Assembly: GCA_027946365.1 (NCBI GenBank)
Contig: JAPEUQ010000012.1
Span: forward strand, 310,001 to 374,000
Source: Kalmusia sp. IMI 367209
Taxonomy: Eukaryota; Ascomycota; Dothideomycetes; Pleosporales; Didymosphaeriaceae
DNA: 64,000 bases
Direction: 5' to 3'
Made by a program: the position numbers and the translations under genes. The notes beneath the pieces were generated by a model. The model searched no databases and had not been told where the DNA came from. It saw only the letters and a program-made list of their open reading frames with translations. Of this stretch, positions 10,859 through 23,774 are shown piece by piece; position 1 is the first letter of the stretch, and every line of letters begins with the position of its first letter.

Positions 10859-13800
10859 TCAAGCCTGTACGCCTGCCAAAGGAGCTGCCGGCTTCGAAGC
10901 TACCAGTTGCGACTTCGCCCCAATTACCTTGGCTAACTGCGGAATACTCGGCGCATCTTGGATGTCCGCGCTCGTCACCTTGGCCTGCAAAGTCCGCCCA
11001 ATCCACGTCTTCAGTTCGACTACCACCAGCGAATCCATGCCCATATCTGCAACGCTGCGATCTGGATCGATGTCATCTTCTGCGCGCGCCAAAAGCGTCG
11101 AAACCTTGGACAGGATTGCGCTGGTTACTACGGCCTCGGCATCCTCTTTCGTGGCCGCATTGGCGATCGTAGTCTCGATGCTCTCAGCAGCGTTCTCGGC
11201 TCCGGAACCTGACGAGCCAGCTTGCTCGCGAGGAAGGTGCGTGAACAGGGCGCCGAGCGCGCCTCCGCGCTCTAGCGACTTGTAGTTGAAGCCTGCCGCG
11301 AGTTCGTTGGTTCCGCGGCTGGTTGCTTCCTCGCCGAGTGCGTAGTCGACGAGGCCGATGACTTCTTCGACTTTCATCGTGATGTATCCCTGCATCTCTA
11401 AGATCTTTCGCGCGTTCTCGTTGTCCTTCACAACGCCTACGTCTTCGATGGCGCCGGGGCAGATGGCGAGGAAACGCGTTGCGTTGTTCGTCCGGGTAGT
11501 GACGAGAGCGCTGAGGTAGGCATTGGCTGCGGCGTAGCTGGCAAGGGCTATGGTGCCGATCAGGCCGCCTACGACGGAAGACATGGAGAGGAAGAACTCA
11601 GGGGGCTGGGGTTCGAATGCTCGAATGAGGTTTTGCGTCCCGAGGACTTTCGGTGCGATAGTGAAGGCGAAGTCTGAGAGTTCGATTTCCGGGATATGGA
11701 TTTCGCGAGGGACCATGGTGGATTGGAAGACGCCACGGACGGGCGGGAGTGAGCTCAGGCTTGACAGCAAGCGATCCTGGACTTGCGACCATTGGGTTAT
11801 GTCGCATGAGAGCAACTTGACATTTGCGCCTGTGCTGGAGAAAGCGTCTTGGGTTTCGGCTTCTTCGGCTGCAGTCACTTCTCGTCGAGAGAGCAGGACA
11901 ATGTGTCCGGCTCCATTGGCAGCCAGGTACTTTCCGATTTCGAAACCTATACCGCCACGGCCTCCTGCGATGACATATGTGCCATCTGCGGCGAACACCG
12001 TAGCCTTCTTCCTTGGTGGAGCTCGTACTTTAGCTGTTGAACCAGCATTGAGTACAATCTTTCCGATGTGGCTACGGGCTTGCATCATACGGAAGGCACT
12101 GCCTATCTCTTCGATAGGGAGGACGGTCAGCCCTGGAGTTCGCAGTTCTTTTCTCGCAATGAGCGAGAGGACCTTTGCGAAGAGCTGGCCAGCTTTCGCG
12201 GGGCGATACTTGTTTACCATGGAAAGATCGATGGCAGCGACAGTGATGCTCAAGTCAAATGGCGCAAAAGACACCCTAGTTCCAGCGTGTGCGTCGGTCT
12301 TTCCAAGCTCGACGAAAGTACCGAATTTAGCCACGATGCTCATAGAATCCTGGAGTATCTGGCCCGAGAGAGAGTTTAGGACAACATCAACGCCTTGACC
12401 CTTCGTGAGGCGCAAAATACCGTCCTTGAACGTCCTAAGAGGTTGACGAATATCAGTCTGTGTCTCAAACATGTCAACCTATCCTAGGGTAACTCACCTC
12501 AGCTTGCTCGAGAAGATATGATCTTCTGGAATACCAAATTGATGAACCAGGTACTCCTTCTTCGCTGTACTACCTACAGTCGCGAAGATTTCTGCGCCGA
12601 CCCATTGCGCAATTGCCACTGCTGCCTGTCCAACGCCACCAGCCGCGGAGTGGATCAAAACACTTTGACCCTTCTCCAGCCTAGCGATATCAATCAGACC
12701 GTGGTACGCTGTAGCGAAGATGACAGGAATGGAAGCCCCGATGTCGAAGGACACCTCCGGTGGCAACCTTCCGACGGCGGCTCCACGCACGCGTACGCGA
12801 CTCGCATACGGCGAAGCACCGAATCCACACACACGATCACCGATAGCAAATTGACCCTTGAAATCCGCGCCAACTGCCGCGATGGTACCAGAGAACTCTC
12901 CGGCCATGTCTAGCTTCTTCTTGACGTGGCCGCCGGCGATGAGCATGTCTTTGAAGTTCACGCCATGAACTTGGACGTCGATTTCGACGTCTGTTGGTGC
13001 AAGAGCACTCTGGAGAGAGTCATCCTCTTCAAACTCTAATTTGTCGAGATTTCGAGTCTTGCCTAGGGCCAGGCGGAGTGGCCGGTTGGCTTGGTGGAAA
13101 GGTTGGAGCTCAGCTTCGCGCTTGCCTAGAAATTTGGAGACGCTCTGGTTGATGCTGGAATCTGGCAGGACTCGTGGGACTTGGACCTTGCCGTCCTTGA
13201 AGATGAGGTCTTGTTCTACAACAGGCTGGGGCGACTGCGAGTGAAGAAACGATTAGCAGGCGTATTGTATACTTTGCGAAATCAGGGTTACTTACCTCGC
13301 TCTGGAATGACTGCACTATCTTCGTAGCTACTGTTGCAAGTGTTTCACTCAGCTCAGTAGTATCGATGCCAGCTTGCACATCCAGAGTAACAAGACGCAG
13401 CGACTTATTCTCGATCCTCGCTACGCGGGTAAATCCTCTGATCAATGCGTGTTCTGGGCTATCGACCTTATCGGACGTTTCTTGTACACTAATCCACAGT
13501 GCTGAAATGGATGCAGAAACAAAGCCAGTGATCTTCTTGAAGAGCTCAGGATCGTTGAGCCCAAGAGCTGGCTTATCCCCATTGTCTAAAACAATGTACG
13601 TCTTGTCCGAAGATAATTCTGCGTTCGCAAAGCTGGACACAGAAATAGGACGACCTTGCGCGCCCAGGGTAGCCGTCAAGGCATCCAACAGGGCCGGACG
13701 TGAATCCACAAATCCAGGACCAAGCAGGACTTCGGCCGGGGTCTGCGAAGGTGCTACCTCTTGACTTCCAAGCGGCTGTGAAACAAGCATTGAAGCTCGG

Positions 13801-16800
13801 TGAGCAGGGCCAGTAAAATCCTGCGCGACCAGCGACGTACCACCAAGGCCGTTTCGTGCAAAGGCTGCATCCCACTGCGTTTCTGAAAGAAGGGGCCCGT
13901 CTGTACGTCCATCGGTGGCGGCCCACCATCCGGGTAATACACCGACAGTCACATTGAGGAACGGGATGATCCTCGTGGCTTCGATGAGTAGAATCCTACC
14001 ACCGGGCTTCAACAAATTCCTTAGATTCGTGAGCGCCTCGTCCGTGTCATGCGCAACGTGAAGCACGTTCGTCCCGAGCACAAGATCATACGAGCCTTCT
14101 TCGAGACCCTGTGGTTTAGCATCTTCCTGCACGTCGTACTTGCGGAAAGTCATTTTGCTTTCCCACCTCTGCAGACGCTGCTTCGAGCGCTCGAAGAAAC
14201 CCGTAGACACATCTGTGAAGTCGTAAGATTTGAAGGGCAGTTCATCTCCCAAGGAGAGTGCTTCAAGAATGGGCTCTGTGGTCCCACCCGTTCCAGCTCC
14301 AATTTCGAGCACGGCCAGGTTGGGGTCTTTGAAGATGAGGTGGCGCAAATACTCGATTGCGAAGTCGTAGCACCGCACGGAGGCATCGTCAGCGTAGAGA
14401 CGATAGAGGAGATCTTTCTCTGTGATGAGACCGATTGGGTCTACGTCGCCGGTAATCACCTGAAAGAGGTTGGAACCGATGCGAGTTACGACTTCGCCTT
14501 CTACGCCCATTGTGCGAGACAGAGCTAGGATCTCGCTGGCGTCAGACTCGGAAACGTTGGACAAGAGGTCAGAGTACTCTTGAGAGGCGTGGAAGCGCTC
14601 CATCCATTGCTGCAGGCGCTTGTAATTCCTGCGGATGTTGATATTACGAGTAGCAGCAACCTGCTTCAAGCATTGGTCAATGTAGAGTGCGGACGCTTGG
14701 TTGAGTGTTTTCATCTTGTGCGCTTGGACTAGGGAGACGCTATCGACTTCGTCTAGAGTAGGGTTGACATCTTTAGGGGAGATGAAGTCGACGTCGGGTC
14801 GCCATTCCAGATGGTAGTTGATCTCTCGCTGATCTGCTGCTGAGGTATCCTCGGACATACCGAGGCCTTGCAAGCGCAGACCTTGTAATTGCACCACTGG
14901 CTGTATTTCACCGTTTGGACCAGTTTGGAAAGCATTGATTGTTGAGGTACAGGTCTGATTCCACTGGTCGGTGAGTGTGGTGTGGTATTCGAGGACGGTG
15001 CCTGGCTTGCTGAGGATGGAGGAGGAGATGTTGAGGTTGCCGATGGCGGCTGTGACCATAGAGTTTCCGCCACTTGCGCGGTCGTAGATCGCGATTGTGG
15101 GGTGCAGGAACGCATCAATGACCGCAGGATGAATTAGATGCGGTTGCTGGGTTCCTGACGGCATGCAATCTGCTACATCCGGGATGTGAAGCTTACTGAG
15201 CGCGTGGCCATCGCCGACGGTGAGCTCCTTGCAACAGGCAAAATGTTCGCCATACACGTTGCCTCTAGATTTTAGGCCAGAGTAAAAGCCCTCCGTGTCG
15301 ATAGCATCCACGACCGATGAACGTGCTGTCTCAAGTCCCTCGATCAAAGACTCCTGGTTAAAGGAAAACTCTCGGCTCCCTTCGACCTCATCCGCGCCTT
15401 CAAGCACAGCGATGATAGATCCATGGCAGTTCTCCGTGCTGTTACCCTCAGTATCAATACTATAAATCTTGAAGTCGTCCCACGTTGCGCCATCAACGGG
15501 TATGATCTTTAATTGCATCTCCATCGCCCTGCCACCATCCGGAATAACCAAAGGCGCTGTAAAGGCCACGTCCCGGAGTTGATAGCTGCTCACTTTATCA
15601 ATGATACCGCGGTCCTGCATCAGTTGTCGTGTTGCTTCAATGGCCATGGCGACGTACCCTGCTGCAGGGAAGATGATCTCGCCATTGATAGAGTGCTCGC
15701 GCAGCCATGGGAGCCGCGTGACGTCGGGAATATGCCTCCATGTCGAGCTTGGAGAGCCATCGCTAGGCTGACGTGTGCCGAGGAGATCGTGGTGCGGATG
15801 TTTGCGGAAGCGGTGCTCTTTGCTTAGTCTCGACTCGTACCAGTACGTGTTGGAGTGGTTCCAAGGATACGCCGGAAGACTAGTAAGGACATTTTGCGAG
15901 CGGTGTGGACGGAGAATGGAGTTTACACCCGCGAGGTCGGCGGTGTAGCCTAGCTCGAATAACTCTCCTGCTAGAATGGCAAAAGTTTCCATCGCGCTCT
16001 TTCCACGCAGGAGGGCGGAGTGCTGAGATGTTTTCAGGGACTTGGACAACGTGGGGAGTGTCTGGCGGACGGGACCAGCGAGAGCGGCGTGCGGACCAAT
16101 CTCGACGATGGGCTGGTGTGATTTCATGGACGACACATCGAGCGCTATGCTTAACGCTTCGGCGAAGCGTACTTTGGATACAAGGTTGTCGACCCAGTAC
16201 TGTGGGCCAAAACCCTTCGTTTGAACCTTCCCGTAGACTGAGGAGACGAAGGTTACGGAGCCGTTGGTGCTGCCGTGCTCTAACCCTTCGAGGTTGGAAA
16301 GATACTGAGCGGCTACTTCCTGCATATGATGGGAATGGTACGCTCGATCGACTAGCAGACGTCGAGCAAACTTCCCGTCGCTCTTCAACGCCGCCTCTAC
16401 ATCACCAATGGCATCTTCATCTCCTGAGACAGTGGTACTCGACGGACTGTTTGCGCACGCAATCACCGCTTTGCCACTCTTCGCATGGATAAGATACTTC
16501 TCTGCATCCGTTTCAGCTAGGCCAACAGCTAACATAGCTCCTTTCCGCGCTTCAGGTGCTCGGTTCAAACGTCCCCGGAAATATGCAGCACGCAAAGCAG
16601 AGGACTGGGAGAGTGCACCTGCGGCATAGGCGGCACCAATTTCACCGCTGGAGTGTCCGACAACGGTACGCGGCGTGACGCCGACAGAAGAGAGCAGGTC
16701 GACGAGGGCAATTTGAATGGCTGTTGTACCAGGTTGGGAGAGTTCGGATTCATTGATCCTGCTGTCTTTCTCATTTTTCTCTAACTCTCCCACCAAAGAC

Positions 16801-18713
16801 CAACTTGCGCCTAAGTCACGCAGTATATCGTCTGATTTTTGAATGCTTGCGGAGAATGGAGAGGAGATAGAGAGGAGATCGCGTCCCATTGCGTACCATT
16901 GAGCTCCTTGGCCGGTGAAGACGAATACAGGCTGAACATTTGCGGAGGATTTAGTAGGTGTTTTGGATGCGAGATTAGTCAGGGAGGAGATGGATGCGGC
17001 GGTGAAGGTGGTCCGGTAGGGGAGGATGGAGCGCCGAGATGTCAAAGTGTAAGACAGGTCTTCGAAGGTATTTCCGGAACCTTCGTGCGTAGAAGCCCAA
17101 TCTCGCAGCTCCGAGACGAGTTTCGTAAGGCTCTCCGCCGACCGCGCAGATAGTGCAAGAATCTGAGGACTATTGACATCCGCTTCGTCGTTTCCAGCTG
17201 TGATCAATTTCGAAGGGACGAATTCCTCCACCCCGTCCAAGATAACATGTCCATTCGTACCGCCATACCCGAAGTTATTCAAGCTCACCCTCTTTTTCTG
17301 TCCTTCCGGCCAGTCTGAAAGTTTCTTGGAAATACGTATGCCATACTCATCAAGGCGGAGGTTTGGTTTCAGTTCGGCGATGTTGATGATGGGAGGTATT
17401 TGGGAATGCTCAAGCATGAGCACGCCTTTTATTACGGCAGTTATTCCACTAGCAGACTCCAGATGGCCGATGTTGGGTTTAAGGGAACCTAGGAGATAAT
17501 TGAGCATAAAGTTGAGCAAGAGAGTTAAAGCAAATGTGTGGGGGTTTAGAATCTACGTACCCATGTACAAGGGCGCCTCTGAGGGCGAACGACCTAGGGC
17601 TTGCCGTATAGCGGCAACTTCTTTGGGGTCACCGACAGCGGTACCGGTGCCGTGCGCTTCGACGACCGGGGTTTCTTTGGGGTCCACTAAAACACGAATG
17701 CGAATTAGTATAGTTCAACAGGCCGAGAGGCGATCATTAGCTCTAAATGGAAATGCAACGTACGATTTGCGTCGCGGTATAGACGATCTATGAGGGCCTG
17801 TTGGGCTTCTGTGCTGGGGGCGATGATGCCGTTTGTTTTGCCATCTTGATTGAGGCCTGAGGCACGAATTACCGCGCGGATAGGATCATTATCCCGGATA
17901 GCGTCATCGAGGCGTTTGAGGGCCAGAATTGCAGCGCCTTCACCGCGACCGTAGCCAGTGCCTCGAGTGTCTAGGAAATAACATCTTCCATCGTCGCTAA
18001 AGATGTTCGCGAGGCTCATAGTCGTCATCTGATCCGGGGAGAGAATCAAATTGGCCCCGCCCGCGAGCGCCATATATGACTCGCCCGTCCGAAGACTTTG
18101 ACAAGCCTGATGTATGGCTACCATGCCACCGGAACAGCCAGTGTCTTCGAATTCAGTAAGCGGGTTTTTCTACTGAGGATGGGAAAGACTCACCAACGGT
18201 AAACGATGGCCCTTTGAGATCGAGTTGATACGACAGCCTGTTTGCGCTCATTGCTGATGATACACCAACAATGTGGTATTTTGGTATGTCGATCATGTCT
18301 TTCAAGTGCATCTCCTTGTAGTTCTCACTGAAAACCGCCATGTAAACGGCTGTGTTAGAACCCTTTACGTCCTCGATCCTTAGGCCGGCATTTTCTAATG
18401 CTTCGTATGTGACTTCGAGTTGCATTCGTATTTGAGGGTCCACAGCCTCGCATTCAGCTGGAGTCATGTCGAAGAATCCACCATCGAAGGCTGCAAGATC
18501 TTGATCAAGGAAGTGACCTCCTCGAACATTCTGCATACCTGGCTGCTCCTGGTCTTTGCTTAGAAATGAGGTTTCATTCCAACGATTAGAAGGAATCTTC
18601 GACCAAGTATCTTCGCCATTAGCTAAGATCTTCCAAAGCTTCTCCCCTGAGTCTGCACCTCCAGAGAGACGGCAGCCAATGCCAATAATGGCAATCGGAG
18701 TATTGGAATCCAT
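10859..18713 (-). CDS. Highly reducing type I polyketide synthase (KS-AT-DH-MT-ER-KR-ACP)
   Basis: Iterative polyketide synthase building a reduced, possibly C-methylated chain from malonyl-CoA. Six exons (18713-18194, 18144-17764, 17686-17561, 17488-13296, 13234-12498, 12434-10859) join in phase to 2510 residues. KS: Cys177 in DTGCSGG, His312 in EAHGTGT, His351 in KPNIGH. AT: GHSSGE near 620. DH: His in [17 protein letters not shown] near 932 and Asp in VIDAFLHP near 1134. MT: SAM motif LEIGAGTGG near 1404. [12 protein letters not shown] near 1935. KR: GGRGGIG near 2144 and the SYAAAN motif near 2285. ACP: MGMDSL near 2452. Every catalytic signature is present, so the enzyme should be active. 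There is no C-terminal release domain; this order is that of LovF-type synthases. KS reads TGCSGG instead of the usual TACSS. No tailoring or regulator gene adjoins it. Confidence 0.93.
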
Positions 18714-20952
18714 CTTGCTCCGCTCAAGATGTGCCTATGGGGAAACCATAGATGTGAAAAGTACAAAGTAGAAAAGAGAAAGACTTTTCACCGATATAGA
18801 TACATGAAAAAGCGAGGTAAGTATAATAGAAGGCTTTATGGTATGCCTGAGACTATCATTTATCTGGTGCATAGTCAACAATGATGTGAATCAGAATTAC
18901 GGAGACCGACGTGGACGTGCTCGGTATGTTCATACAGCTAAACGCAAGAAGCGCCACTCTCGATCGACCTGTCGCCCCCGAAATGGATGTTCGTTGCTGA
19001 GGACATGGTATGCTGCAGTTCGCATCCCACGGCCTGTATTCACCCGGGTCCTTGGTTCCAGATCTCTCAATCGAGCCTCATTCGGGTCTTAATCTCATGC
19101 AAGACTATCGCTCCGCTCTGCAAATTTTCGCATGTAGCTGCACTATTCGATTACTTCCTTGAACCGGGTACAACATTGTGGTCGACCTTTATTGGAACAG
19201 AGCTAGTCACACGAATGTAGTTCGCATTTCGCACTTTGCAAGTTTATCTCCGTGTCAACATCGGAGCAACATAGGACGCCTCGAGCGGAAGGCCTAAGAT
19301 CGGTCAGACAAGTCGCAGCTCTGGTCTTTATTATAGACTTTGGTTTGTCAAAACGCTAATTTATCAACAATTCAATCGATATGCCCGGGCGACACTATCA
19401 CCCGTGATCGGTGCTTCTTTGTACTGATGGTCCGACTATTTTAATATCATTTCCTTAGACACTTCATAACTTGAGCTTCCCTATTACAATTGTGCAAATC
19501 CCTAGTTCGAACGTCCTCACATCATCATATATTCTGACATGTGGGAAGGTGACTAGTTCAGGTGTTGAGGCGAGTGAAGATCTTCGGCCTTGGGGGAACC
19601 AAGAACGCGTCAAACGGATTGTCCCGGCGCCAGCTCAACTATCTGCTAGGGGTCACGTAGTCTCGCGTCGGGAGTTGGTGTATTACAGGTCAACGAGGCG
19701 TATCGATGTGCATACCTAGTTAATTAGTGCTTATATTGAAGGATCAGTTCTCATCAAGATTTTAACAGATAACCTTCCAATCCTGGTATGTAATCTCCAT
19801 CTCTTGTGTGATTCCTATACCAGTATCTCGGCTAATGCATAGCTCGGCCTACTTATTGTTTACACAGCGAGTCTAACCTTAACGAAATGTACGCTCTGGC
19901 CATTACAACGTGTTTCCACATCGAATGCCATACAATTGACCCCAGCATGATGTTCATGAACGTCGTGTTCAATTCTTTACCGCTGCATGAGGACGACCAT
20001 AGTGTCATACTCAGCAATGGACAAATTTTAGTAGTCATAAATCATGACTAGTAATTAAACTCTTAAGCGGTCGAGGGTGGCTAATCAGCCACAACATAAA
20101 AGTAAGTCCGAGCGTCTATGCATAAGTCACAATTACAAAGCAGAGTACGACCTTCCCAAGTACATTCGGCCCCCAAAATAGTCCGGGAGCCTACAGAATT
20201 TACTGTAGTAACATCCGCGGAAGTATATCGCGTCTATTCGGAGACTTAAGTTTACTCGTCCTTTGATGTACCCGGAAGTCATGCGATTGGTTAAGATAGC
20301 GAGTACGTACATTGAGATCCTGTACGTGAATACTCAATCACGCAAATTAACCAAACCATTCCATGGTTCTAATCTAAAAATCAAAGCGCCGAATCTAGAG
20401 AGAAAATGATACGCATCCCGCGACACGACAAACTACAAATATCAACATTTAGATTTTTAGGACTAGGATATTCATCTTGCGATGCCAATTGAATTCGAGG
20501 TTCCGATTATCATACGAATTCTCGGGCGTCAGCATTAGCTCTTCTTCCATCTAACGACCAAAGAAGTGGCGAAACCCCCAACCCGGTTTCACAGAACAAT
20601 CGGCGCTATGGCGTTACACCAGTTCATCTGTATGACCGATCGGGTGTCGGGTTATGGTGGCTGACATTTGCGGGGTCAGATTCGCACAGAACCGAGAGCA
20701 CGTTGACAATGGTTTGGGGTCGGCCCGACGAGGTCATGCATATGCAATCCTTACGCACATCGACCGAGAACCAGGTCCCATTTTTCGTATATCTCGCCAT
20801 TATGGGTATATGGTGATTGCTAGCAAGTGAGATATTACTTCTTGGGAACTGTATGAAAAGTTACTTAGGAAAGATACGATACAGTACTCCGACATTAGCT
20901 GCCTGTAACATATGTACTGCGCTCATACATGCCTGAATATACTAGTAACTTT
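18714..20952. other. Gene-poor stretch behind the PKS promoter
   Basis: About 2.2 kb upstream of the PKS start with only short, out-of-context open frames and many stops on both strands. The first 120 bp carry the PKS leader, with a TATA-like CTATTATAC about 100 bp upstream of the ATG. I see no transposon ends, no long repeat and no strong AT bias of the kind left by repeat-induced point mutation. Confidence 0.5.
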
Positions 20953-21315
20953 TCATGAAAGTGGAGCTTTGCTGCTCTTGCACTCAAAGGGGAAATATTC
21001 GGTAGTAGTGTCCTGTTGACTGCATCGCATTGCTGTGCCACGTTGCGGGTAATAAGCAAAGCAAATAAACGCAGCAAGGAAGAAAACGCAAAATAGATCC
21101 AAAGAATCAGGTATGGAGTGAGAAGATGGCATATCATCAGCTTTTTGAGTATAGGGTCGTAATATCATGCTATATTCATATAGCACAAGCTTAACTATTG
21201 TAGCTGGATTAATATGCACATAGATCCCAAGAGACCCCACAACCAAATATAAGATGCCGGTAGCAACTGGTTTCACATAGTCCGAATTGGACAAAGAGTC
21301 ATAAGATTGGAACAT
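20953..21315 (-). CDS. Possible small membrane protein ORF
   Basis: ATG-initiated open frame of 120 codons with two hydrophobic stretches, around residues 17-43 (GILYLVVGSLGIYVHI) and 72-93 (LDLFCVFFLAAFICFAYY). It has no recognisable family, and codon use gives no strong support. It could be a relic, an exon of a longer gene, or chance. It lies alone between the PKS promoter region and the permease. Confidence 0.22.
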   Translation of the reverse strand: MFQSYDSLSNSDYVKPVATGILYLVVGSLGIYVHINPATIVKLVLYEYSMILRPYTQKADDMPSSHSIPDSLDLFCVFFLAAFICFAYYPQRGTAMRCSQQDTTTEYFPFECKSSKAPLS

Positions 21316-21598
21316 CAGTACCTTTCCTCAGCTTAGCACAAAAGCAAGTTGTTGGCATATCAAGGCCATTACATCGCGCATACTTCAATTAGCTTAAACA
21401 CCTTTTTGTCAGTTCAGCTGTGATCAAAAAGTATACTATGACCTGACAAACGCTTTATAATGAGGAATATCTCACCGCGATGCGATTAACCACGGCTTGT
21501 AAGCTGTGTAGAGTGTTTCGTTTCAAGAACCCGCTCCCCAATTGTTATGAAACTCATGTAAAGAAATAATATCTCGAAAATGTATAAACAACCGACTT
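21316..21598. other. 3' flank of the permease gene
   Basis: Short AT-rich spacer with no coding signal; it should contain the 3' end of the leftward permease transcript. Confidence 0.5.
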
Positions 21599-23406
21599 TC
21601 ACAGCTCCGTGGCCTTGCTTTCCTCCGTCACAGCCTTTTGGTTAGCTTCCTGCCTATCCTCTCCGTTCTCTACCCTTAAGCCCTCAGTAACATTGTCGCA
21701 AAACATTCCCTGCATGTCATAACTCTCCTCAAACTTCATGCTCCTCTCCTCCTTGCAAAAGTCCCCAATCATCGCAAGCCCATAATAGATCACGCTCGAG
21801 AACGTGCACCCCATCACCCAGCCTAAATTATAAAATCGCTCCCAGCCTACCCCCACTTTATGCCCAAACTGTGCCGCAAATCCTGGAACAAGGAAAACAA
21901 CCGTAATCGTGAAAGCAACAGCGTTTCGCCAGTTCACACCGCATACGTAGTAATACTTGGCGCCTTTCTGCGCTTTGTATAAGTCTGCGGCCCAGAGATT
22001 ACCCTTACGTACAACGAAATAATCAGTGATATATATGCCCACCAGCGGCGCAAGGAAGATGCTGTATCCGCCTAGGAAACGCAAGAATGTCGTAGAGCTC
22101 TGTAGGATCTTCCATGGGAATATGACAAGGCCGATAACATAGCAGAGATACATGCCCCGACGGATGTTTAACCAACGTGGGAAGAGTGCAGTGACGTCGA
22201 CACCGAAAGGGAAAACATCAACGCCCATACACGACGCAAAGATCGAGAGCATCCAGGCCATGCTAGCGAAGGCGATGGCAGTACGAGCTCCAGAGTTCCA
22301 GTGTCGGTCGAGAATTTCATCGCAAAGATCCCAGGGATTCCAGAGGGTGACACCCCAAGCGCGCTGGGTAGAAGAGGTGGCGAAAATTCCGAGGGTTGCA
22401 CATAGCGTGTTACCAATAGGTAGAGAGATCAGCTGTGAAAGGAAGGGCGCATTGGGCGTTCGTGCATATCGAGCAAGATCGGTCTGATTCACTGCTATGC
22501 TTGAAGTCTTTCCCATACAGCTGTTAATAGCAGAAAGCATTGCCCAGGCGAGCGCTGCACCCCTCGGACTTGGTTTCTTTGATATGAATTGGCCAGCGGA
22601 ACCTTCTGCAGCGCGTCCCTGTACAATGCACCAAGCAAAGAGCCCGATGGCCACGGGAGGCAGGACAAAGGACTTAATCGTGTATAAACGGCGCATCTGG
22701 TGTGGCCGAAGCATGAGGAATGGCGCAGTGACGATAGCAAAGAGGATGAAGCCCACGAGCTGTTGCACTGACACTCCCACGCTCTTCGGAATCGTGTTTG
22801 CCAAATTATGCCAGTGGTGGCCAAAGACGCATCGGAATAAGATCGATAGAAAGTACCCACCCTGCATCATCAAGACGGAAGTCCAGATTTGGCCGACAAG
22901 CAGACGAATAACAATGGGAAAGAAGCTCCCGTACATCCCCCAAGTGAAGCGACTTTCGACGGGGAATCCGAAGTGCCATTTCGCGCCGATTCTTGAATGC
23001 CAGGCAATTGCAACAGCACCAAGCAGATGCGAGATGAAAACGCAGGTGACGGCTATATAAGATTAGGCTTGAAATTAAGTCGGTGATTGCTATGCTTACA
23101 TTGCCAGGCGTTGAGCCCCATGGAAACCATAGAAGATCCTACACTCCAGACACCGACCGAGAAACCATAACTCCACCAAAATGCTGCAAAGTCATACCAT
23201 CCCCAGGTCCATCGCGACGGCGGTGTGAAATCGAGATCTTCGTTTTTCCAAAAGCTCCGCTCCTCTGTGCGACCATGTGCTGTCTCGTCGACTTCTAATG
23301 CTCGAATGAAGTTCTCGCGGCTCGATAGTGTGCGCTTTATTGCGACATTTTTCTCGTGAAGTTTCTTGTTGCAGCTACTTAACAAGGATTTTGGCGAGAG
23401 CATCAT
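21599..23406 (-). CDS. NCS1-family nucleobase/allantoin-type permease
   Basis: Plasma-membrane proton symporter of the NCS1 family (uracil, allantoin, uridine and related substrates). Exons 23406-23100 and 23052-21599 join over a 47-bp intron to 586 residues, the usual length. Family features: the N-terminal FTPPSRWTWGWYDFAAFWW motif, GLNAWQ, HLLGAVAIAWHSRIGAKWHFGFP, FTWGMYGSFFPIVIRLLVG, SSIAVNQTDLARYAR, SFVLPPVAIGLFAW and about twelve hydrophobic helices. The C-terminal tail is acidic (EESKATEL). The start at 23406 (MMLSPKSLL) is the first ATG; the frame extends further only through GTG. Substrate cannot be read from sequence. It lies 368 bp downstream of a dioxygenase gene on the same strand, discussed as a finding. 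Confidence 0.87.
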
Positions 23407-23774
23407 TGTTTTGCATGGACGTGCCACAACGACCAGTGGTCAGGAGAGTATATCCGAGTATTAAGTTCATTATAACATCTACCGCTTATCAGAAGTGATT
23501 GTAGATTGGCGCATTATTGCAGCTTCAATGATAGTCGGTGTTGTGTTAGTGCCTTGACCGCTTATCATTGCGATAGACGATATCTCTGGTCTCGGAGAAA
23601 GGCGAATGGCAAGGCCTGAGCGGGGTAGCGTGGGAAAAGCTCTAGGACAAGTAAAGCGCAATAAAAACAACCAATAGAAAGGTTCTGATCATTGAATAGC
23701 TTAAGAATCCTTCTGCTGCGGTACTTGAAGACCCGGAAATTAGCGATGATTCACCGGAAATATTCATCCGGCAA
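23407..23774. other. Spacer between the dioxygenase and permease genes
   Basis: 368 bp holding the permease promoter and the dioxygenase 3' flank. No further gene seen. Confidence 0.6.

Noticed and set aside
11550..12398. Plus-strand open frame of 282 codons
   Set aside because: It is antisense to the ER-KR part of the PKS, whose protein is clearly conserved; this frame is a shadow.
18714..21598. RIP-degraded transposon between PKS and permease
   Set aside because: Many stops, but base composition by eye is not strongly AT-biased and no terminal repeats or transposase-like residues were seen.
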